The notes beneath the pieces were generated by a model, which was not told the DNA's origin, did not search any database, and saw only the letters and a program-made list of their open reading frames with translations. Source: Spartinivicinus ruber (GTDB lineage: Bacteria > Pseudomonadota > Gammaproteobacteria > Pseudomonadales > Zooshikellaceae). From it: a stretch of DNA of 64,000 nt. Position numbers and translations under genes: made by a program. The stretch spans positions 4,804,354 through 4,868,353 of the forward strand of contig NZ_CP048878.1 of the NCBI RefSeq assembly GCF_011009015.1, written 5' to 3'. Positions 9,843 through 18,590 of the stretch are shown piece by piece. Each line of letters begins with the position of its first letter. The first letter of the stretch is position 1.

Positions 9843-12301
9843 TTAGAAGTTCTCAATTTTTACTGGCTGTATTACGAAAGTTAATTTCATTGTGGGTAAA
9901 AGTACAGGTATATAATGCTTCTGCTGAGCAACTTAAGCTCACACCTAATACTCCAGTTTGCTATGTATTACATAATTCTTCCTTATCAGACTTTTTACTC
10001 GTTGAACAGGAGTGTATTAACGCAAAGCTACCAAGACCATCAGAGCTACTCACCAACTTAACTATCGAACAACCAGCACACTTTTTTTTAACCCAACTCA
10101 AAGGATTTCTGTTTAAACGAGAAGATGCTAGCCTTCCAGAACAACTAAAACTGCTTATTAACCAGGTTGAAAACAATGCTGCACTTGATGTACTCCTAGT
10201 GCCTGTCTCTGTATTCTGGGGACGATCTCCTGATAAAGAACAATCAGCTTTCAAACTACTATTTACCTACAACTTTCAAGTAGCCAGCCGTTTTAAAAAA
10301 CTGCTGACAATTCTTATTCATGGCAGACAAACTATGGTGCACTTTAACCAAGCCATGTCACTGCGTGATATTGTGAATAAAGAACTAGGTGAAAGCCGAA
10401 CACAACGAAAAGTTGCTAGGATATTACGGGTTCACTTCAGACAGTTACGCACTTCCGTTGTCGGGCCCGACTTATCTCACCGCCATAGTTTAGTTAGCTC
10501 ATTATTACATGCCCCTTTAGTTAAAGAAGCCATTGAAAAGGAAGTAGCAGAAAAAGAAATTGATTACCAGCAAGCAAAAGCCAAAGCACAACATTATGGT
10601 AAAGAGATCGCTTCAGACTTTAGCTATCAAGCTATTCGTTTACTGGATATTGTACTTTCCTGGTTTTGGAATAAAGTTTATCACGGTATTGAGGTAAACC
10701 ACTTAGAATCAGTCAAAGCATTAGCAAAAGATCACGAAATAATCTATGTTCCCTGCCATCGTAGCCATATTGATTACTTATTATTATCCTATGTACTGTT
10801 TAAACAAGGTTTAACCCCACCCCACATTGCTGCCGGTATTAACCTTAATATGCCAGTGATTGGTGGTTTACTTCGTCGCAGTGGTGCATTTTTTATTCGC
10901 CGCCAATTTAAAGGCAACCAACTTTATACTGCAGTATTTAATGAATATTTGCATACACTGTTTATTAAAGGTTTTCCCACCGAGTATTTTATCGAAGGAG
11001 GTAGAAGCCGGACAGGGCGGTGCTTACTCCCCAAAACCGGCATGTTAGCGCTCACAATCAGAAGCTATTTACGAGATAATCGAAAGCCAATTGCTTTTAT
11101 TCCAGTTTATATTGGTTATGAGAATGTCTTGGAGGTTAAAACCTATTTAGGCGAACTACGAGGTAAAAGTAAGAAAAAAGAGTCGCCCCTAGATATTTTC
11201 CGCACACTCTCCAGCCTAAAAAAGACACTGGGTAAAGTGACAGTCAATTTCGCAGAACCACTAAAACTGGGAGACTATTTAACAGAACAGCAACCCAACT
11301 GGCACCCTGACTATTCAGCAAAAACAGCTAAACCCCCATGGCTAAACGCTGTAACGAATAGTTTAGCTACCCAAATCATCCAAAGAATCAACTCAGCTGC
11401 AGCTGTAAACGCTGTTAATCTGATTGCTATGTCACTGCTTTCTACTCCCAGGCAAGCAATGGATAAAAACACCCTATATTTTTCACTCAATTTCTACTTA
11501 AACTTATTAACACAACTGCCCTACAGCCAAAAAGTAACCTTACCTACTGAAACCAGTGAAACAATGACACATTATGTGGAAACGATGAAACTCATTCACA
11601 TCCAGACGGATGCATTAGGTGATGTTGTTACACTAAGCGAAAAAAATGCAGTGGTTATGACCTATTATCGCAATAACATCTTGCATTTATTTGCCCTGCC
11701 TTCCTTGATAAGTTGTTTTTTTATCAATAGTCCCTATCAAATTCATGACGACTTAATTGAAGCTTGTACCACCCTTTACCCTTATTTAAAAACTGAGTTG
11801 TTTTTAATTTGGCCAGAACAACAGATCAAGCCAGAAATTGAAAACAGTATTAACTGTTTAGCCCAGTTAAAGTTGATAAGTCAGGAAAATGACAAGTTAG
11901 TACGAGCTGCACCGAATACTACTGAATATATTCAGTTAAGTTTGCTTGCTAAAGCCATTAGTCAAATGCTAGAACGATTTTACTTGGTCATTAGCGTATT
12001 ATTGAAGGCAGGCAGTGATAAATTTAATGCACAAATGCTGGAAACCCAATGCCACAATATTGCTCAGCGACTATCGCTAGTCCAAGGGATTAATGCGCCT
12101 GAGTTCTTTGATAAAACATTATTCCGCACCCTGGTTGCTACTTTGAAAAACAAACAGGTTATCACTATTAACAACCAAGGTAGCTTAAGCTTTGGCAAAG
12201 AGTTATATGATATTGGCCAAGCAGCTAAAAGAATCTTACCCCCGGATATTCGTTATAATATCCTCCACTTAACTGAAAGCGGATATACTTTTCGCGAATG
12301 A
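9830..12301 (+). CDS. plsB: Glycerol-3-phosphate 1-O-acyltransferase
   Basis: 823 residues, the long gammaproteobacterial PlsB type. The acyltransferase blocks are all present: CHRSHIDYLL (HX4D, about residue 310), GAFFIRRQF, FIEGGRSRTGR and IPVYIGYE. PlsB puts the first acyl chain on glycerol-3-phosphate at the inner membrane, opening phospholipid synthesis. The start follows the family pattern at the N-terminus (a basic helix, then a block with VCYVLHNSSLSD). The final codons and stop lie inside a dispersed repeat (see 12295). Convergent with rsmJ. Confidence 0.97.
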   Translation: MEKLIRSSQFLLAVLRKLISLWVKVQVYNASAEQLKLTPNTPVCYVLHNSSLSDFLLVEQECINAKLPRPSELLTNLTIEQPAHFFLTQLKGFLFKREDASLPEQLKLLINQVENNAALDVLLVPVSVFWGRSPDKEQSAFKLLFTYNFQVASRFKKLLTILIHGRQTMVHFNQAMSLRDIVNKELGESRTQRKVARILRVHFRQLRTSVVGPDLSHRHSLVSSLLHAPLVKEAIEKEVAEKEIDYQQAKAKAQHYGKEIASDFSYQAIRLLDIVLSWFWNKVYHGIEVNHLESVKALAKDHEIIYVPCHRSHIDYLLLSYVLFKQGLTPPHIAAGINLNMPVIGGLLRRSGAFFIRRQFKGNQLYTAVFNEYLHTLFIKGFPTEYFIEGGRSRTGRCLLPKTGMLALTIRSYLRDNRKPIAFIPVYIGYENVLEVKTYLGELRGKSKKKESPLDIFRTLSSLKKTLGKVTVNFAEPLKLGDYLTEQQPNWHPDYSAKTAKPPWLNAVTNSLATQIIQRINSAAAVNAVNLIAMSLLSTPRQAMDKNTLYFSLNFYLNLLTQLPYSQKVTLPTETSETMTHYVETMKLIHIQTDALGDVVTLSEKNAVVMTYYRNNILHLFALPSLISCFFINSPYQIHDDLIEACTTLYPYLKTELFLIWPEQQIKPEIENSINCLAQLKLISQENDKLVRAAPNTTEYIQLSLLAKAISQMLERFYLVISVLLKAGSDKFNAQMLETQCHNIAQRLSLVQGINAPEFFDKTLFRTLVATLKNKQVITINNQGSLSFGKELYDIGQAAKRILPPDIRYNILHLTESGYTFRE

Positions 12302-12390
12302 TTTTTAGGCTTTGATATTATCGTTAAGCACCAAGGATGGTGGAAATACAGTTTATGCATGCAGGTATAGATACCGCTAATTAGAGCAAT
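12295..12390 (+). repeat. Dispersed repeat, long copy A
   Basis: 96 bases that match the reverse complement of 17031–17126 at 79 of 96 positions without gaps (hand count). Shared blocks include CGAATGATTTTTAGG, GGATGGTGGAAAT, TTATGCAT (TTTATGCAT here) and GATACCGCTAATTAGA. A small inverted repeat, GGTAT–AG–ATACC, lies near the right end. The copy covers the plsB stop codon and most of the plsB–rsmJ gap. Confidence 0.85.
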
Positions 12391-12447
12391 AAACGGTCTT
12401 TACCCCTGTCACTAAGTTTAGAGATAGATCCCCCCTCATGAATGGAA

Positions 12448-13254
12448 TTAGCTCTCAATAGCTTTATTAACATAAATATCAAATCGGCCCGACTTACCAG
12501 TTAACTGGTAAGTCGGGGGTTTATCCGCTAAGTGAGGCGCTAATTTAGGCCTTTTTACTACTACACGGTATTTGGCAATATCAAGCGCCGCTTCAAGTAA
12601 TTGGTCTGCATCAAGGTCATGGCCTAGTAACTTTTGAAAAATACGCATTTCCTTTTTTACTTCAGCGCTTTTTTCTCGATGAGGGAACATCGGGTCTAAG
12701 AAGACAATATCATACTGACCTGTTAAATGAGATAACTTCTGAAAATAGTCTTTTGCGTCAACTTGTAACAACTGTAACTGGCTCATAATATTAGCTATTT
12801 CTAAATCAGCCTCTGCTCTTTTAAGCCCATCAGCCAGTAATAAATGCACGACTTTTGATCGTTCAAGTAATGTAACCTGACAGCCTAAACATGCAAATAC
12901 AAAAGCATCTCGCCCTAATCCAGCTGTGGCATCTAATACCTGTAATGTTTTGGTTTTATTTAAACCAATCGCCTTTGCAATTGCTTGGCTTTTTCCCCCA
13001 CCATACTTTCTTCTATGGGCTAAAGCACCTGTAACAAAATCTACTTTGATGGGGTTTGCTGCTTTTTTCCCAGTTTCAGCTAGGGCAATGCCTGCTGCTG
13101 TTACTTCAATAACTAAAGCCGGCTCAGTTAATTGGGATGGTGTTGCTAACCCTAAATAAGGGCAACCTAGCAGCTTGGCTATTTGCTCAGCTTGATGAAC
13201 AAAACCACTTTCATGACAAATAACCGCTATTTCACTACCAGACATTTGATGCAT
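12448..13254 (-). CDS. rsmJ: 16S rRNA (guanine-1516-N2)-methyltransferase
   Basis: 268 residues. The SAM-binding region reads VLDATAGLGRDAFVFACLG, and the catalytic block VFLDPMFPHREKSAEVKKE is the RsmJ (YhiQ) signature. It methylates G1516 of 16S rRNA in the small subunit. It starts 12 bp after uppP and is likely in one unit with tsaB and uppP. Unusually, a perfect 30-bp palindrome lies inside the coding sequence close to the 3' end, encoding part of PTYQLTGKSGR. Confidence 0.95.
   Translation of the reverse strand: MHQMSGSEIAVICHESGFVHQAEQIAKLLGCPYLGLATPSQLTEPALVIEVTAAGIALAETGKKAANPIKVDFVTGALAHRRKYGGGKSQAIAKAIGLNKTKTLQVLDATAGLGRDAFVFACLGCQVTLLERSKVVHLLLADGLKRAEADLEIANIMSQLQLLQVDAKDYFQKLSHLTGQYDIVFLDPMFPHREKSAEVKKEMRIFQKLLGHDLDADQLLEAALDIAKYRVVVKRPKLAPHLADKPPTYQLTGKSGRFDIYVNKAIES
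12488..12517. repeat. Perfect 30-bp palindrome inside rsmJ
   Basis: Fifteen bases on each side of the centre 12502/12503 pair without mismatch (half-site CCCGACTTACCAGTT). As RNA it would form a very stable hairpin on either strand with a minimal loop. No T-run follows on the minus strand. Confidence 0.9.
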
Positions 13255-13266
13255 AATTATTACTGG

Positions 13267-14079
13267 TCAAAACTCAGTGGCAAAATATAAACTAAATAGA
13301 ACAACACCTAGCAGCAACCGATAAATGACAAAAGGCAATAACCCAATACGGTTAATAAAACCTAAAAACCAGTGAATGCATAAAAACGCACTGACTCCAG
13401 CAATGACTGCGCCATAAACCAATACATCCCAGGCTACTGGCTCAGTGGAAGCAATTAGTTGTAATGTTTTCAATGTGCCAGCAGCTAAAATGACGGGTAT
13501 GGATAGTAAGAAAGAGAACCTGGCTGCAGCAGCACGATTAAAACCTAAAAAAAGTGCAATGGTAATAGTAATCCCTGACCTTGAGGTACCTGGAATTAAT
13601 GCCAACGCTTGGGAAAAGCCAATCAATAATGCCAGATATACTGTCATTTCTGTTAATTCGCGGTTCATTTTACCTTTTAGCTCTGATTGCCAAAGCAACA
13701 AACCAAAAACAATGGTAGTAGTGGCAATTACCAAAGTTGAACGCAGTTTTTCATCCCAATTTAATAATGAAAGAACCCCACCAAAAACTAATGCCGGTAG
13801 TGTGGCCCAAATAATGCACCAGCTTAATTTAGCCTCGTGACTGGGCTGTTTTTTAATCAGTGAGGCTGTCCAACCATTCCATAAGGCTTTTATGTCTGCC
13901 CAAAAATAAATACACACTGCTAATAAAGTACCTACATGGACAGCCACATCAAAAGCATTACCTTGATCTTCCCAGCCAAGCAGCTGAGCAGGAAGTACTA
14001 GATGTCCAGAACTTGAAATAGGTAAAAATTCCGTAATACCTTGAATTAGAGCAAGGATAATAATCTGTAAAAAATCCAT
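13267..14079 (-). CDS. uppP: Undecaprenyl-diphosphatase
   Basis: 270 residues, about eight membrane helices, BacA/UppP family. Motif 1 is [17 protein letters not shown] (E17 and H26), motif 2 is PGTSRSG (163–169, with R167). It dephosphorylates undecaprenyl diphosphate on the outer face of the inner membrane, recycling the lipid carrier for peptidoglycan; overproduction gives bacitracin resistance in E. coli. Located between tsaB (55 bp upstream) and rsmJ (12 bp downstream). Confidence 0.97.
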   Translation of the reverse strand: MDFLQIIILALIQGITEFLPISSSGHLVLPAQLLGWEDQGNAFDVAVHVGTLLAVCIYFWADIKALWNGWTASLIKKQPSHEAKLSWCIIWATLPALVFGGVLSLLNWDEKLRSTLVIATTTIVFGLLLWQSELKGKMNRELTEMTVYLALLIGFSQALALIPGTSRSGITITIALFLGFNRAAAARFSFLLSIPVILAAGTLKTLQLIASTEPVAWDVLVYGAVIAGVSAFLCIHWFLGFINRIGLLPFVIYRLLLGVVLFSLYFATEF

Positions 14080-14134
14080 GAATATAGCTGCCAGTTAGGG
14101 TAAATAATAACAAGTATTGGGACAATCAGGTTCC

Positions 14135-14812
14135 CTACTTCTGTTCACTCTTTTTCTTAGCGACATTATCTCGTAAATAGACTGGCAAAGCCTGCTCGCT
14201 GCTCACAGTTTTACCCTGTTCAAACAGCAGTGTTGCAATAGCAGCTATATCATAAGCGTGCGGATAGTCATTAATATAATAGTCAGCCAGTTCCGCATTT
14301 AATATTTGATGATACTTCCAACCTGTACCAACACCAATCCAATTACGCTCCAGTTGAAGGGTGGTAACCTGCTCAGGAGGGCACACCACTTCTTCGCCTA
14401 ATAAAGTCAGCTGGTTATTCTGCAAAATATATTGAGCCCAATAAACTTCAGACATTCGAGCATCGATAGCACATAAAACTGAATCAGCCTGATAACAACG
14501 CATGCCATAGTGAGCTAGTGCAGCTAAATTGGATACCGGGATAACCGGTAAGTCTGCAGCATAAGACAAACCCTGGGTAATGCCTGCCGCAATTCTCAAC
14601 CCAGTAAAAGCGCCTGGACCACGGCCAAATGCAATGCCATCCAACTGTTTGATAGTCAAACCCGCTGCCGTCATTAGTTTATCAATCATTGGGAGAATCT
14701 TTTGGCTGTGTTCTCTTGGTATAATCTCAAAGTGCTCAGTAATATTACCATCTAAGGATAAAGCAACCGAACAGGCTTCAGTTGCAGTATCTAGTGCCAA
14801 CAATTTAGCCAT
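14135..14812 (-). CDS. tsaB: tRNA threonylcarbamoyladenosine protein TsaB
   Basis: 225 residues, ASKHA-type fold. The N-terminus LALDTATEACSVAL and the block FGRGPGAFTGLRIA at about 62–75 are TsaB signatures. TsaB partners TsaD and TsaE in making t6A37 on ANN-reading tRNAs; it is a catalytically inactive paralogue of TsaD. First gene of the tsaB–uppP–rsmJ run. Confidence 0.96.
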   Translation of the reverse strand: MAKLLALDTATEACSVALSLDGNITEHFEIIPREHSQKILPMIDKLMTAAGLTIKQLDGIAFGRGPGAFTGLRIAAGITQGLSYAADLPVIPVSNLAALAHYGMRCYQADSVLCAIDARMSEVYWAQYILQNNQLTLLGEEVVCPPEQVTTLQLERNWIGVGTGWKYHQILNAELADYYINDYPHAYDIAAIATLLFEQGKTVSSEQALPVYLRDNVAKKKSEQK

Positions 14813-15233
14813 TAACCTTTTTTCTCCAAAATAAGCCCTATAGCAAAAAATTGATAATATTACTTTTAATTCAAATTCACTGTTACAAAGGCTTTATGTT
14901 ACCCAATAGCTGTTTACTGTTTTATTTTAACCATATAGGGGATTGCTGCCAATGAAGGGCTTGATAAGGTTTGCTTCAAAATAAGGTAAACTATTTAACT
15001 AGAGTGTTCTACATCTATGATAGCCAGTGAAGTAATTGGGCCACTGCACACCTATACCCAACCAATCATGTCATCTCATTGCCAAAAAACAGTCATTTTT
15101 AGTAGCTAACATAAAACAAACAACAAACACACTTTATTAGTAGAGAACAAAAAAGGCCCTTACGGGCCTTAAAAAAATATGCTCAGTTATAAATGGTCTG
15201 CAACAAATGAAGAGACTATTTCAGCATTCTCCA
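14813..15233. other. Intergenic stretch upstream of tsaB and downstream of the AT-hook gene
   Basis: 421 bp, AT-rich. It should hold the tsaB promoter and does hold the terminator of the AT-hook gene (15153–15170). TATACCCAA near 15052 resembles the first half of the dispersed repeat but lacks the second half. I see no gene. Confidence 0.6.
15153..15170 (-). terminator. Rho-independent terminator of the AT-hook gene
   Basis: A 7-bp GC-rich stem (AAGGCCC with GGGCCTT), 4-nt loop, and A/T-runs on both sides, so it could work in both directions. On the minus strand the T-run TTTT follows the stem. It lies 64 bases after the stop of the minus-strand gene. Confidence 0.85.
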
Positions 15234-16328
15234 CTAAGATGCTTTTTTAGGCGGACGACCACGGCGCTTTGGCTGGGCTGATGATGCTGCAGTTTTAGCT
15301 TTTGCTGGACGACCACGCTTTTTCAGTGCTGCAGTTGTACCTGTGCTTGCCTTAGGTGGACGGCCACGACGTTTTGGTGCAGCGGCAGTTGCTGAAGTAG
15401 ATTTAGCAGCTGGACGACCACGTTTTTTCGCTGCAGTTGTGCCTGTACCTGCCTTAGGTGGACGACCACGACGTTTAGGTGCAGCGGCAGTTGCTGAAGT
15501 AGATTTAGCAGCTGGACGACCACGTTTTTTCGGTGCCGCAGTTGTGCTTGCTTTAGCTGGACGACCCCGTTTTTTGGGAGCAGTAGTTGTAGAGCCTGCT
15601 TTAGCTGGACGACCACGACGTTTTGATGCAGCGGTAGCACTACTTGCTTTTGCTGGGCGACCTCTACGACTGGTAGTAGTTTTCGCTTTTTTCGCTTCTG
15701 TTTTTTCAAGCTGAGCTGCTTTTGCAGCAATTCTTTTAACAGCTTGTTTCAGTTTTGTTTTTTCGGTCTTAGCTCGCTTGTCAACTTTGGTTTTATCAGA
15801 CTTATTACGTGCCTTTAACCATTTTTGCTCAAAGTCTTTTACCGCTTTAGCCAAGTCAGCTTCTGCTTTTTGCGCTAATGCTGAGCGGTATTCTTCTACT
15901 CGCTGCTGCATTGCTTCTTCAGCTTCCTGCTCTTTTAATTTAACAGAAGCCAGCTTTTCTTGGAACTTAGCTTCTTTAAGAGCAACGTTAGCAGCCTTAA
16001 TCTTTTCATTAGTAGCTGCAACTTTTTCCACAGCCTTTTCTACTCTTGCTTTATTTGTAGCAGTTGCTTTTGCTTTTGCCTTTACTTTGGCTTCAGCAAC
16101 CTTTTGTTTGTCATCTGCCAATTTAGCTTGTAGAGCTGCAACTTGCTGTTCTGCTTTTGCTAATGCATTTTCAGCCTTGGCAAATGCTGGACTTGTTGCT
16201 GCTTTAGCAGCAGTTACTTTTTTAGTAGCAGTTGCTTTAGTTGCTGCTTTGGGTGGACGACCACGACGCTTTGGTTGAGCAGACTTAGCAGCTGCGGATT
16301 TTGCTGAAGGTTTTCTGCCTCTCGCCAT
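15234..16328 (-). CDS. AlgP/histone H1-like AT-hook protein
   Basis: 364 residues, rich in Lys, Ala and Arg. One AT-hook (KRRGRPPK, about 19–27) and MARGRKP are at the N-terminus; residues about 45–215 form an Ala/Lys/Glu-rich helical, coiled-coil-like middle; the last 140 residues contain nine GRP-core AT-hooks separated by Ala/Thr/Ser linkers. AT-hooks bind the minor groove of AT-rich DNA. The protein resembles Pseudomonas AlgP (AlgR3) and bacterial H1-like proteins in layout, though AlgP uses KPAA repeats; hence no symbol. The 3' half is made of tandem DNA repeats (102-bp period). AGGAG (16338–16342) lies upstream of the start. Confidence 0.85.
   Translation of the reverse strand: MARGRKPSAKSAAAKSAQPKRRGRPPKAATKATATKKVTAAKAATSPAFAKAENALAKAEQQVAALQAKLADDKQKVAEAKVKAKAKATATNKARVEKAVEKVAATNEKIKAANVALKEAKFQEKLASVKLKEQEAEEAMQQRVEEYRSALAQKAEADLAKAVKDFEQKWLKARNKSDKTKVDKRAKTEKTKLKQAVKRIAAKAAQLEKTEAKKAKTTTSRRGRPAKASSATAASKRRGRPAKAGSTTTAPKKRGRPAKASTTAAPKKRGRPAAKSTSATAAAPKRRGRPPKAGTGTTAAKKRGRPAAKSTSATAAAPKRRGRPPKASTGTTAALKKRGRPAKAKTAASSAQPKRRGRPPKKAS
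15349..15552 (-). repeat. Two tandem 102-bp coding repeats in the AT-hook gene
   Basis: The block starting at GCCTTAGGTGGACG (plus strand) repeats at 15349 and 15451, near-identical through one full 102-bp period. Each unit encodes 34 residues with two hooks, one RGRPAA and one RGRPPK. Repeat-number changes by slippage are likely. Confidence 0.85.
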
Positions 16329-16794
16329 TTTAAATCTCCTGAGCAGGAATCAAATTAGAGTTATCAATAAAAACATAGCACAAAAAGTGCTTACCCAATA
16401 GTTAAAGTGCGAATAATATTTAAATCTAAGAAATTTTTCACCCTTTTTTTGCTGAATTTTGTTTTTTTGAACTAACAACCTTAGATTTTACTCTGAATCG
16501 CCCTTAAAAGTAGGTAAGCTTAAACCTACTTTCTTGATAAAAGCCAATTTCATTTATCAGGGATTGAGGGTATTTTAGGAATCTCTTCCATTAAGAACTG
16601 TTTACCAGCAACTTTTTATCTTCAGTAGTGACCACAGTCCTAAAGCACTACATTCATTGATACCGTTTTCTTGGCAAATATCGCTATTAGTAGCCTTACC
16701 AACTAATCCAGCAGCAAGTAAAATGTAAAAAGGATTAGTACTTTAATAACCTCTAACGAAAGATATTAAAGACTGTACATGACCGCCCCTATTA

Positions 16795-16821
16795 TATACC
16801 CAAAGCGTAGGGTTTTTAGGG
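16795..16821 (+). repeat. Dispersed repeat, short copy D
   Basis: Begins with the same 13-mer as the copy at 8948 (TATACCCAAAGCG) and continues with TTTTTAGGG after a five-base difference. The bases that follow also resemble those before and across the start of the 88-residue gene (15 of 26 matches, ending in GTGAAG against ATGAAA), but only 15 open codons follow here. It faces copy B at 17031–17126 in inverted orientation. Confidence 0.6.
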
Positions 16822-17030
16822 AGCTAACTTACTACAGTGAAGCTAGCAATAGCAGCACTAACTGAAATAAAAAGTGCTATCTGAGCTGTCGAGCGATTAG
16901 TTCCAGCAGCACTTTTATGTAAATTAAAGTAGTTATCGCAAGTCTTGCTTTATCAGACTTACTCCCATAAGTTTATGTTTTTATAAATGATTGGAGTGAC
17001 AGTTTAATCCTCTTCGTCAATTACTCCTGC

Positions 17031-17126
17031 ATTGTTCTAATTAGCGGTATCCATACCACTATGCATAAGCTGCATTTCCACCATCCCTAGTGGTTAAGAG
17101 TGACAACAAATCCTAAAAATCATTCG
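17031..17126 (-). repeat. Dispersed repeat, long copy B
   Basis: Read on the minus strand it matches 12295–12390 at 79 of 96 positions. It includes GGTAT–GG–ATACC and the exact 15-mer CGAATGATTTTTAGG. Together with copy D it forms inverted ends around a segment of about 335 bp, a layout seen in MITE-like elements. No target-site duplication is obvious. Confidence 0.85.
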
Positions 17127-17811
17127 AAAAGATATAGAACAGCATTATAAAAAGTATTACTTCAACTTTTCCTCTTACTGCATACTTGTGGTCACAGTTC
17201 AATAAATAGATGTATAACTGAACAGTAGTTAATGATATCGAATGGGGTGTTTTTTAGCGGTAAGGGAAGTCTACATTGCAGACTATTTGAAAAAGTACTG
17301 ATTGAAGCATTAAGATCTATCTTCATTATATAAATAGAAAGCAGCCATGATTAGAGCTAGTCCTTTTAAATCTCAGGAATGCTTTTACTTCATGTAAGCC
17401 AGTAACTTAGCGGCTTCTAAGCTTAAAAGTTAAACACACAATTGTGCTTCCCTATTATTAAGTGTCGATCATAAGGTGCATACTGACAACTGACTTACTT
17501 TCTTGAAATGGTTAATAACTATCCTTTGCTACCTCATAATTCAACTATTATAGCCCTTTTTGTATTATCCGCCCTTTTGACCTACTTTGCCCTAAACTCA
17601 ACGACTGATAACTACTATCGAGTTTGTATAACTAGTTGCCAACAACCCTTGTGATAAATAGCTAGTGATAAATGAACGACAGCTAAAAGCTCCACACTTA
17701 AACTGCATTACCCTCTATCAAGCAAGATCAAAAGAGTTCTGGAAGACTTTTCAAAATGTATTTCGACAACCATTCTCGTTAACTAACAGCTATCCAAGGC
17801 TAAGCAATAAG

Positions 17812-17862
17812 ACTAACTTAAAGTTTATTGCCTTTAGGTAACAATATACTTTTGAAGTTAGT
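17812..17862. repeat. 51-nt imperfect hairpin
   Basis: ACTAACTT pairs with AAGTTAGT, AAAG with CTTT, TATTG with CAATA and CCT with AGG, with small bulges between; about 20 paired bases in total. Could be a structured RNA or a cruciform-prone site. Function unknown. Confidence 0.55.
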
Positions 17863-17896
17863 TAAATTGATAATAGGTCACATTCTTTTCAGCTAA

Positions 17897-17938
17897 CAAG
17901 CTTGATGAGTAAGGCTCTTAACAACTTACTTAAGCTTG
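17897..17938. repeat. 42-nt hairpin next to the previous one
   Basis: CAAGCTT pairs with AAGCTTG (7 bp) and AGTAAG with CTTACT (6 bp) around a 4×1 internal loop. It lies 34 bases after the 51-nt hairpin, giving a two-hairpin module. Confidence 0.5.
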
Positions 17939-18497
17939 AAAGATTATCATCAGCTTAACTTCACTTTAAAAACGATCTAGCGGATAGAAATACTATATTG
18001 CAGTAAAATGATAGGAATTTTTATCAAGAAACTTAACTATATGGGACCAAAAAGCTTCCCATTACATCTTTATAGTAGTTTATTCCCCTGCTTCATTTAG
18101 TAAAACTCCTCCCCTAAAAGTTTGCCAACTAATAAATGACAAGTTTATGTTGAGATAAAAATGGGTATGCAACTAACCTACAACTGTTCTTCAACTAGCT
18201 GATGAGAGGAATCAGTTGTCAAGATTAGCTAATTGGATAAATAAGCCTCTATCTGCTGACAAGATAAGTTCAGTTAAAGGACTATCGAACAACTATAACA
18301 AGAGACTTGTATCGCAACATCAAGACACTATTACCATCAACAAAATGCCTCCTCGCTTTCAAAGAGCCTTGATAAGGAAATGTCTTTTGTGCTTTTTCTG
18401 CCCAATGAAATAGGTGACTTTTTTACTCATACAATAATATATTCTTAATTGACACACGACTGCCGCACAAACTTTAATCAATTATTTTTATTATCAG

Positions 18498-18590
18498 CAC
18501 TCTTATAAGTTGCTACCAGCTGAACAGCTTAATTAAACTCGTCAGAAAGCCTCTTCATACATCCCTATTTGACTAATAGTTATAAGAGTG
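18498..18590. repeat. 11-bp perfect inverted repeat spanning 93 bp
   Basis: CACTCTTATAA at 18498–18508 and TTATAAGAGTG at 18580–18590 are exact complements. The 71-bp centre contains AGCTGAACAGCT. No flanking duplication was seen, so a mobile origin is unproven. Confidence 0.55.

Noticed and set aside
15343-15714. Long open frames on the plus strand opposite the AT-hook gene
   Set aside because: They arise from the repetitive Ala/Lys/Arg codons of the real minus-strand gene and have repeat-like low-complexity translations.
18216-18413. 65-codon frame starting with TTG after AGAGGA
   Set aside because: It has a good-looking ribosome-binding site, but the start is TTG, the peptide resembles nothing I know, and it lies in an AT-rich stretch full of inverted repeats. 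Too weak to list as a gene.
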